Shown here piece after piece: positions 5,101 through 10,792 of a stretch of 10,792 bases of DNA (the first letter of the stretch is position 1; each line of letters begins with the position of its first letter). Position numbers and translations under genes: made by a program. Under the pieces are notes generated by a model, which was given only the letters and a program-made list of their open reading frames with translations, was not told where the DNA came from and did no database searches. The stretch covers positions 1 through 10,792 of the forward strand of contig DXKH01000006.1 of assembly GCA_019415335.1 (NCBI GenBank), written 5' to 3'. The stretch is from Citrobacter sp. (GTDB lineage Bacteria; Pseudomonadota; Gammaproteobacteria; Enterobacterales; Enterobacteriaceae).

Positions 5101-7056
5101 TTATATTATCACTCCATTGCCCGCCTCTTCTGATGGCGGGCTTTTTTTCGGCGCTCTCTTGCGTGGCGAATCCTTTTTCTTCCCTTCTCCACCGCCGGGA
5201 GCCATTATTCCCCGAAACTGCCTTACCGACGTGCGCTTTGCCTGATCAATCAACTGGTACAATGTCCCCACCAGCGGCTGCATAAAGTCCTGGTAGCGAC
5301 ACTGCTTTTCGCTGATTTGCGTCAGCACCGATTCCCAGTGCGCGGTCATGTCCGGTCGCGTCGCCATTTCTGGCAGCGAATGGAATAGCGCTTTTCCGGC
5401 GTCGGTGGAGTGGATATAGCGCCCTTTTTTGGTCAGGAAACCACGCTTGAACAACAGTTCAATAATCCCGGCACGGGTTGCTTCTGTCCCCAGACCATCG
5501 GTCGCACGAAGGATCTTTTTCAGATCTTTGTCCTGCACAAAGCGTGCGATCCCGGTCATCGCCGAAAGCAGTGTTGCATCGGTAAAATGGCGCGGCGGCT
5601 GGGTTTGCCGCTCTACCACTTCACCTTTTTCGCACAACAATTCATCGCCTTTCGCCACCACAGGCAGCGGCATGCCGTCGTTTTCTTCATCGCGCTCTTT
5701 GCTGCCTAACAGCGTGCGCCAGCCTGCTTCAGCAAGAAAACGGGCTTTAGCGACAAATTTGCCTTTGGCAATGTCCAGTTCGATAACACACTTGCGGAAC
5801 ACCGCATCCGGGCAGAACTGCATCAAGTACTGACGGGCAATCAGGTTATAGACCTTCGCTTCGTTCTCCGTCAGGTTGATCGCAGAACTCCGTGCGGTCG
5901 GAATGATGGCGTGGTGCGCATCGACCTTTTTGTCATCCCAACAGCGGTTGCGTATATCTGGATCTACCACTGGCTGCGGCAACAGATCCGGTGCATGAAC
6001 GCTGATAGCATTCATCACCGCGTGGCGTCCGGCAAAATGTTCTTCTGGCAAATAGCGGCAATCGGAACGCGGATAAGTGATTAGCTTGTGCGTTTCGTAC
6101 AGCTTCTGGCAGATATCAAGCACGTTCTGCGCGCTCAGACCAAAACGTTTAGCCGCTTCAATCTGCAACGCCGAAAGCGAAAAAGGAAGCGGCGCGGATT
6201 CTGATTCCCGTTTATCGTTATAGCTGGTGACAATAGCTGGTTGACCACTAATGCGGTTAACCACATGCTCCGCCAGTGGACGATGTAACAAGCGCCCTTC
6301 TTCATCCTGGTACGGTTCACACGCTTCGCTCGGTTGCCAGATAGCGGTAAACCGCTCATCGGCAGGTGTCACGATATGTGCTTTGACTTCAAAGAAATCT
6401 TTCGCCACGAAGTTTTCAATCTCTTCGTCGCGGCGCACCACCAGTCCGAGTACGGGCGTCTGCACGCGTCCCACGGAAAGTACGCCCTGATAACCGGCAT
6501 TGCGACCGAGAATGGTGTAAGCGCGGGTCATATTGATGCCGTACAGCCAGTCAGCTCGGGCTCGCGCCAGTGCAGAAACGCACAGCGGTACAAACTCGCT
6601 ATTGGAGCGAAGACGATCGATCGCCCGCTCAACCGCCTGCGGGTTCAGGTCGTTTATCAAACAACGCTGTACCTGCTGGCGCTTTTCCGGTGCCAGTTGC
6701 AGGTAGTCCAGCACTTCATCCACCAGCAGTTGCCCTTCGCGATCCGGGTCTCCGGCGTGAACGATTTCGCTGGCTTCATGCAGGAAGCGTTTGATGACAT
6801 TAAGTTGTTTAGTCACGGAGGGTCGGGGCTGTAATTGCCACTTTTCCGGGACAATTGGCAAATCCGCAAGATTCCAGCGCGCATAGCGGCTGTCGTAGGC
6901 GTCTGGCTGCGCCTGCTCAAGCAGGTGACCGATACACCAGGTCACCACCTGACCATTACCGCACTCGATAAAGCCATCGCCTTTCCGGTGCGGTTTAGGC
7001 AGGACATCAGCAATGGCGCGCGCCAGACTCGGTTTTTCGGCAATAAACAACCGCAT
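5101..7056 (-). CDS. topB: DNA topoisomerase III (type IA)
   Basis: This 651-residue protein has the type IA topoisomerase fold. The N-terminal Toprim domain has E7 in IAEKPS and the acidic triad D103-x-D105-x-E107 in GDPDREG, which bind Mg. The nucleophile is Y328 in [11 protein letters not shown], matching the known active tyrosine of E. coli Topo III. It cuts and rejoins single DNA strands and is chiefly a decatenase for replication intermediates, working with RecQ. The tail from about residue 615 is glycine-rich and then very basic ([13 protein letters not shown]) and probably binds DNA. This tail differs from K-12 TopB as I recall it. I chose ATG 7056 rather than an upstream in-frame start at 7113 because it matches the family N-terminus. 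It lies 4 nt after the selD stop with only a weak ribosome site, so coupling to selD translation is likely. The last codons contain the gdhA terminator. Confidence 0.97.
   Translation of the reverse strand: MRLFIAEKPSLARAIADVLPKPHRKGDGFIECGNGQVVTWCIGHLLEQAQPDAYDSRYARWNLADLPIVPEKWQLQPRPSVTKQLNVIKRFLHEASEIVHAGDPDREGQLLVDEVLDYLQLAPEKRQQVQRCLINDLNPQAVERAIDRLRSNSEFVPLCVSALARARADWLYGINMTRAYTILGRNAGYQGVLSVGRVQTPVLGLVVRRDEEIENFVAKDFFEVKAHIVTPADERFTAIWQPSEACEPYQDEEGRLLHRPLAEHVVNRISGQPAIVTSYNDKRESESAPLPFSLSALQIEAAKRFGLSAQNVLDICQKLYETHKLITYPRSDCRYLPEEHFAGRHAVMNAISVHAPDLLPQPVVDPDIRNRCWDDKKVDAHHAIIPTARSSAINLTENEAKVYNLIARQYLMQFCPDAVFRKCVIELDIAKGKFVAKARFLAEAGWRTLLGSKERDEENDGMPLPVVAKGDELLCEKGEVVERQTQPPRHFTDATLLSAMTGIARFVQDKDLKKILRATDGLGTEATRAGIIELLFKRGFLTKKGRYIHSTDAGKALFHSLPEMATRPDMTAHWESVLTQISEKQCRYQDFMQPLVGTLYQLIDQAKRTSVRQFRGIMAPGGGEGKKKDSPRKRAPKKSPPSEEAGNGVII
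5119..5148 (+). terminator. Rho-independent terminator for gdhA, inside the topB 3' end
   Basis: GCCCGCC (5119-5125) and GGCGGGC (5135-5141) form a 7-bp G/C-only stem with a 9-nt loop, followed by seven T (5142-5148). This is a classic intrinsic terminator on the + strand, about 95 nt after the gdhA stop and beyond the REP. It lies inside the topB coding region, over codons 636-646. The AAA AAA lysine codons of topB are the complement of the T-run. It has no T-run on the minus strand, so it should act only on gdhA transcripts. Confidence 0.85.
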
Positions 7057-7060
7057 TGAA

Positions 7061-8104
7061 TTAACGGATCTCAACCATGGCACGACCGCCGCGCGCTGGC
7101 ACCAGTTCGCCAATCGCCGTCAGTTCAATGCCAAACTCGGCGGCTGTAGCTTTGACCTCATTTTCTGCTTCCGGCATGACCGCCAGCAGCAAACCGCCAG
7201 AAGTTTGCGGATCGCACAGCAGATCGCGCACTTCACGCGGCATTTCACCCATCAGATGACCGTAGCTGGCAAAGTTACGTTCGGTGCCGCCAGGCACTGC
7301 GCCCAACTTAATGTACTCTTCAACCCCAGGCAATTTCGGGATCGCGTCATAGTCGACGCGCGCCTGCACACCTGCGCCCTGACACATTTCGCTTAAATGC
7401 CCCAGCAAACCAAAACCCGTAACGTCTGTCATCGCTTTTACGCCTTCGATGTTGGCAAAGGACGCGCCTGCGATGTTCATCCGGCACATCACTTCCGTCG
7501 CCAATCCCTGATGTTCTGGTTTAAGCAGTGATTTTTTCTCAGCCGTGGTAAGAACGCCAATCCCCAGCGGTTTCGTCAGGAACAGTTTGCATCCGGCTTG
7601 TGCGGTACTGTTTTTCTTCACCCGCTCGGTCGGTACGATCCCCGTTACCGCCAGACCAAAAATCGGCTCCGGCGCATCGATGGAGTGACCGCCAGCCAGC
7701 GCAATACCCGCCTGACGGCATGCATAGCGTCCACCTTCGGTCACTTCGCGGGCAATTTCCGGGGAAAGTTTGTTAATCGGCCAGCCGAGGATCGCAATCG
7801 CCATAATCGGTTTGCCGCCCATTGCGAAGATATCGCTGATGGCGTTAGTCGCCGCAATGCGGCCAAAATCGAAAGGATTATCAACGATCGGCATAAAGAA
7901 GTCGGTGGTACTGATAACGCTGGTGCCATTGCCCAGATCGTACACCGCCGCATCGTCGCGGGTTTCATTACCCACAAGCAAATTCGGATCAACAAACTTC
8001 GCCTGCTCACTGTGCAGGATGGTTTCCAACACTTTTGGGGAAATTTTACAGCCGCAACCAGCGCCGTGGCTGTATTGGGTCAAACGAATCGAGTTCTCGC
8101 TCAT
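7061..8104 (-). CDS. selD: Selenide, water dikinase (selenophosphate synthetase)
   Basis: This 347-residue enzyme makes selenophosphate from selenide and ATP, giving AMP and phosphate. The product supplies SelA for selenocysteinyl-tRNA and the 2-selenouridine modification of tRNA. The glycine-rich N-terminus GAGCGCK carries C17 and K20, both essential in E. coli SelD. Here residue 17 is an ordinary TGC cysteine, not a selenocysteine TGA. Metal-binding aspartates are visible at D51 (RDDAAV), D68 (TTDFF), D91 (SDIFAMGG) and D227 ([11 protein letters not shown]). The fold is that of the PurM/AIRS family. Of two close ATGs (8110 and 8104) I chose 8104, because AGGAG touches the first directly but lies 6 nt from the second. 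It follows ydjA in the same direction by 116 nt and precedes topB by 4 nt, probably one operon. Confidence 0.98.
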
Positions 8105-8220
8105 GGACATCTCCTGTCAATGCAATCCGGGTATGGTAACCCTCATTCCATGAAGTGATAAGTGAGAGTGTCTGAATTCCTGCGCCTTTGCTCACAATCC
8201 AGACAGTTTCGCGACAATTA
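8105..8220. other. ydjA-selD spacer
   Basis: These 116 bp separate ydjA from selD. Apart from the selD ribosome binding site I see no convincing promoter, no T-tailed hairpin and no small reading frame. A six-base inverted repeat, TGTCTG (8169-8174) / CAGACA (8200-8205), has a 25-nt loop and is probably chance. Read-through from ydjA into selD is plausible. Confidence 0.5.
8111..8115 (-). promoter_or_regulatory. selD ribosome binding site
   Basis: AGGAG reads 8115-8111 on the minus strand. It directly abuts the ATG at 8110 (no spacing) and is 6 nt from the ATG at 8104, which fixes the start at 8104. Confidence 0.8.
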
Positions 8221-8772
8221 TCAGAAATAAGTCACAAACGGCGTCGGGTCCGGGACGTTTATCGACGTAGATGCTTTCAACTGCGGCGTACCGAGGTAGA
8301 GAAAACCGACAATTTTATCCTGCTCACGGCAACCGAATGCTTCACGCACTACCGGACTTTCAGTTAATGCACCACTGCGCCAGATGCCGCCAAACCCCTG
8401 GGCAACTGCTGCCATTTGCATCGCCATGACCGCGCATCCCGCAGACATTTCCTGTTCCCAGCGCGGGACTTTATGATTTTCTTCGCATTTCGCCACCACC
8501 GTTATGATGAGCGGTGCGCGGAACGGCGCATTACGCGCTTTGTCGATGGCTTTGTTATCACTACCGGCAGCAATCGCCCCCTGCTCCAGTACAGCGCTGA
8601 AACGCTCGCGCCCTTCCCCTTCAATTACAAAGAAATGCCACGGTTGCATGGACTTATGGTCCGGCGCACGCATACCCGCACGCAGGATGTTTTGCAGTTG
8701 TTCACCCGTTGGCGCGGGTTCAGCCAGGCGGGAGGCGCTACGGCGATTGATCAATAGTTCGAGTGCATCCAT
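8221..8772 (-). CDS. ydjA: Small FMN-dependent nitroreductase family protein
   Basis: This 183-residue protein is one of the smallest members of the nitroreductase family, whose dimers bind FMN and reduce substrates with NAD(P)H. The FMN-contact regions are recognisable: RRSAS (10-14) at the N-terminus, the [14 protein letters not shown] segment (37-50), and GFGGIWRSG (126-134) near the C-terminus. It has no signal peptide, so it should be cytoplasmic. The family reduces nitroaromatics and quinones in vitro. The natural substrate of YdjA is not established, and its place before selD hints at, but does not prove, a redox role linked to selenium. The start at 8772 follows AGGAG (8785-8781) by 8 nt. 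An in-frame ATG at 8790 lies upstream of that site and is less likely. It diverges from sppA. Confidence 0.95.
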   Translation of the reverse strand: MDALELLINRRSASRLAEPAPTGEQLQNILRAGMRAPDHKSMQPWHFFVIEGEGRERFSAVLEQGAIAAGSDNKAIDKARNAPFRAPLIITVVAKCEENHKVPRWEQEMSAGCAVMAMQMAAVAQGFGGIWRSGALTESPVVREAFGCREQDKIVGFLYLGTPQLKASTSINVPDPTPFVTYF

Positions 8773-8780
8773 TTGATTAA

Positions 8781-8785
8781 CTCCT
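8781..8785 (-). promoter_or_regulatory. ydjA ribosome binding site
   Basis: AGGAG reads 8785-8781 on the minus strand, 8 nt before the ATG at 8772. It supports the 183-residue protein over a 189-residue form starting at 8790. Confidence 0.75.
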
Positions 8786-8852
8786 GTCATGATATTTATT
8801 CACAAAATTAACACGAGAGTGGATTTTGTTACAGCCCAGTCCGCAATTCCTG

Positions 8853-8881
8853 CTGACAAGTGCCGGTTGGGTCATTACGAT
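8853..8881 (+). promoter_or_regulatory. Candidate sppA sigma70 promoter
   Basis: CTGACA (8853-8858, five of six matches to a -35) is followed after exactly 17 bp by TACGAT (8876-8881, four of six matches to a -10). Transcription would start near 8888, giving a leader of about 45 nt before the sppA ATG. The spacing and -35 are good and the -10 is mediocre. Confidence 0.5.
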
Positions 8882-8922
8882 AACCACATCTATTGCGCCT
8901 GAGACAGGTGTGACCTTAAGTT

Positions 8923-8927
8923 GGGAG
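8923..8927 (+). promoter_or_regulatory. sppA ribosome binding site
   Basis: GGGAG lies 5 nt before the ATG at 8933 and overlaps an in-frame TTG at 8921, so the TTG is not the start. Confidence 0.8.
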
Positions 8928-8932
8928 AATAC

Positions 8933-10789
8933 ATGCGAACCCTTTGGCGATTTATTGCCGGATTTTTTAAATGGACGTGGCGTCTGCTGAATTTCGTCCG
9001 TGAAATGGTACTTAACCTGTTCTTTATTTTTCTCGTGCTGGTTGGTGTGGGGATCTGGATGCAGGTCAGTGGTGGTGATTCGAAAGAAACGGCCAGTCGT
9101 GGCGCACTGCTGCTGGACATTTCTGGTGTGATCGTCGATAAACCCGACAGTTCTCAGCGGTTTAGTAAATTAAGCCGCCAGCTGCTTGGTGCCAGTTCCG
9201 ATCGTCTGCAGGAAAACTCACTGTTTGATATCGTCAACACCATTCGCCAGGCGAAGGACGACCGCAATATCACCGGTATTGTGATGGATCTGAAAAACTT
9301 CGCAGGCGGCGACCAGCCGTCTATGCAGTACATCGGCAAAGCTCTGAAAGAGTTTCGTGACAGCGGGAAACCGGTTTATGCCGTTGGCGAGAACTACAGC
9401 CAGGGGCAATATTATCTCGCCAGTTTCGCCAATAAAATTTGGCTGTCACCGCAAGGCGTGGTGGATCTGCACGGCTTTGCCACCAACGGTCTGTACTACA
9501 AATCGTTGCTGGATAAGCTGAAAGTTTCCACCCATGTGTTCCGCGTGGGTACGTATAAATCTGCCGTTGAACCGTTTATTCGTGATGATATGTCGCCGGC
9601 AGCCCGCGAAGCTGACAGCCGCTGGATTGGTGAGCTGTGGCAAAACTATCTGAATACTGTTGCCGCTAACCGGCAGATCCCTGCTCAGCAGGTATTCCCT
9701 GGCGCGCAAGGGTTGCTTGAGGGTTTAACCAAAACCGGTGGCGATACCGCGAAATATGCGCTGGAAAACAAGCTGGTCGATGCACTGGCATCGAGTGCCG
9801 AAATCGAAAAAACTCTGACCAAAGAGTTCGGCTGGAGCAAGACTGATAAAAATTATCGCGCCATCAGTTATTACGATTACGCATTGAAAACGCCGGCAGA
9901 TACCGGTGACAGTATCGGTGTCGTCTTCGCTAATGGCGCAATTATGGATGGCGAGGAAACTCAGGGGAATGTTGGCGGTGATACCACTGCGGCACAAATC
10001 CGCGACGCTCGCCTTGACCCGAAAGTGAAAGCGATTGTCCTGCGTGTTAATAGCCCAGGCGGCAGCGTTACCGCGTCTGAAGTGATTCGCGCTGAACTGG
10101 CAGCAGCCCGGGCAGCGGGTAAGCCTGTGGTTGTATCGATGGGCGGCATGGCGGCATCTGGTGGTTACTGGATTTCCACGCCAGCTAATTACATTGTGGC
10201 TAACCCCAGCACCCTGACCGGTTCTATCGGTATCTTCGGCGTGATCACCACCGTAGAAAATAGTCTGGATTCGATTGGTGTTCATACTGATGGTGTCTCA
10301 ACTTCACCGCTGGCGGATGTTTCTATCACCAGGGCACTGCCGCCGGAAGCGCAGCAGATGATGCAGTTAAGCATTGAGAATGGCTATAAACGCTTTATCA
10401 CGCTGGTTGCTGATGCGCGTCATTCAACGCCGGAGCAGATTGATAAAATCGCCCAGGGCCACGTCTGGACCGGTCAGGATGCAAAAGCTAACGGGCTGGT
10501 CGATAGTCTCGGGGATTTCGATGATGCGGTCGCCAAAGCCGCAGAGCTGGCAAAAGTGAAACAGTGGCATCTGGAATACTACGTTGATGAACCGACCTTC
10601 TTCGACAAAGTGATGGACAACATGTCTGGTTCTGTCCGGGCAATGTTGCCAGATGCGTTCCAGGCCATGTTACCTGCACCGCTGGCCTCGGTAGCCTCTA
10701 CCGTTAAAAGTGAAAGCGACAAGCTGGCCGCGTTTAACGACCCACAAAACCGTTATGCGTTTTGCCTGACCTGCGCCAACGTGCGTTAA
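8933..10789 (+). CDS. sppA: Protease IV (signal peptide peptidase, SppA 67 kDa form)
   Basis: This 618-residue protein is the double-domain SppA of enterobacteria. A basic, aromatic N-terminus ([18 protein letters not shown]) leads into one membrane anchor at about 25-45, so the bulk faces the periplasm. Two tandem domains of the ClpP/crotonase-like peptidase-S49 fold follow. The catalytic pair is split between them as known for E. coli: the general base K209 in [11 protein letters not shown] in the first, and the nucleophile S409 in [10 protein letters not shown] in the second, after NSPGGSV (373-379). It degrades cleaved signal peptides left in the inner membrane. The gene is complete, with its stop at 10787-10789, and diverges from ydjA. 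I chose ATG 8933 because GGGAG precedes it by 5 nt and the length matches the family. No downstream gene or terminator falls inside the window. Confidence 0.97.
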
Positions 10790-10792
10790 GTC

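Noticed and set aside
7057..7113. N-terminal extension of topB by 19 residues to an ATG at 7113.
   Set aside because: It would overlap the end of selD, and the family N-terminus [10 protein letters not shown] begins exactly at 7056.
7598..8158. Open frame of 186 codons on the plus strand opposite selD.
   Set aside because: It is a shadow of selD with no start signal or recognisable protein family.
8169..8205. Inverted repeat TGTCTG / CAGACA in the ydjA-selD gap.
   Set aside because: It has only six pairs with a 25-nt loop and no T-run or conserved flanks, so chance is the simplest explanation.
9725..10285. Open frame of 186 codons on the minus strand opposite sppA.
   Set aside because: It is a shadow of the conserved sppA coding region without a ribosome binding site or domain.
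1..10792. A hidden defence island, mobile element, CRISPR array or other undescribed multi-gene system.
   Set aside because: All genes are recognised housekeeping or core-genome E. coli genes in their usual order, with no transposase, integrase, tandem repeats or composition shift.

Overview
This window looks like an ordinary chromosomal segment of Escherichia coli or a very close relative (Shigella, E. fergusonii). Every gene is one I recognise from the E. coli ynj / gdhA / topB / selD / sppA neighbourhood, in the same order and orientation. The predicted proteins match the K-12 proteins as I remember them except for scattered substitutions and a different TopB C-terminal tail, so it is probably not K-12 itself. 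A typical enterobacterial REP element after gdhA supports this. I see no insertion sequence, phage gene, integrase, tRNA, CRISPR array or compositional break, and no convincing undescribed system.

Layout. On the left is the end of the ynj ABC transporter operon on the + strand: the last codons of the permease gene ynjC (1-57), then the ATPase gene ynjD (57-710) in a TAATG overlap, then the exported three-domain rhodanese ynjE (777-2084). Facing it is ynjF (2713-2093, -), a CDP-alcohol phosphatidyltransferase. Its last codons form a strong hairpin just past the ynjE stop. Back to back with ynjF is nudG (2800-3207, +), a Nudix pyrophosphohydrolase. Its 3' end overlaps by 35 bp the end of ynjH (3445-3173, -), a small exported protein of unknown function.

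The middle is gdhA (3681-5024, +), NADP-dependent glutamate dehydrogenase. It has an extended -10 promoter, a C/A-rich leader and a cluster of six GTTAT/ATAAC pentamers upstream. Behind it lie a REP element and a Rho-independent terminator that is buried in the last codons of the opposing gene topB.

The right side is a minus-strand run ydjA (8772-8221), selD (8104-7061), topB (7056-5101): a small nitroreductase, selenophosphate synthetase and DNA topoisomerase III, with only 4 nt between selD and topB. Divergent from ydjA is sppA (8933-10789, +), protease IV, complete to its stop three bases before the window ends.

The genes do not form one pathway. They are several housekeeping units: transport and sulfur-carrier chemistry, nucleotide clean-up, ammonium assimilation, selenium metabolism with DNA decatenation, and membrane peptide turnover. 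The observations worth checking are regulatory: the shared divergent -10 of ynjF/nudG, the GTTAT cluster and leader of gdhA, the hairpin at the ynjE/ynjF junction, and the gdhA terminator encoded inside topB. No gene-free stretch reaches 300 bases. The longest is the 235 bp before gdhA.
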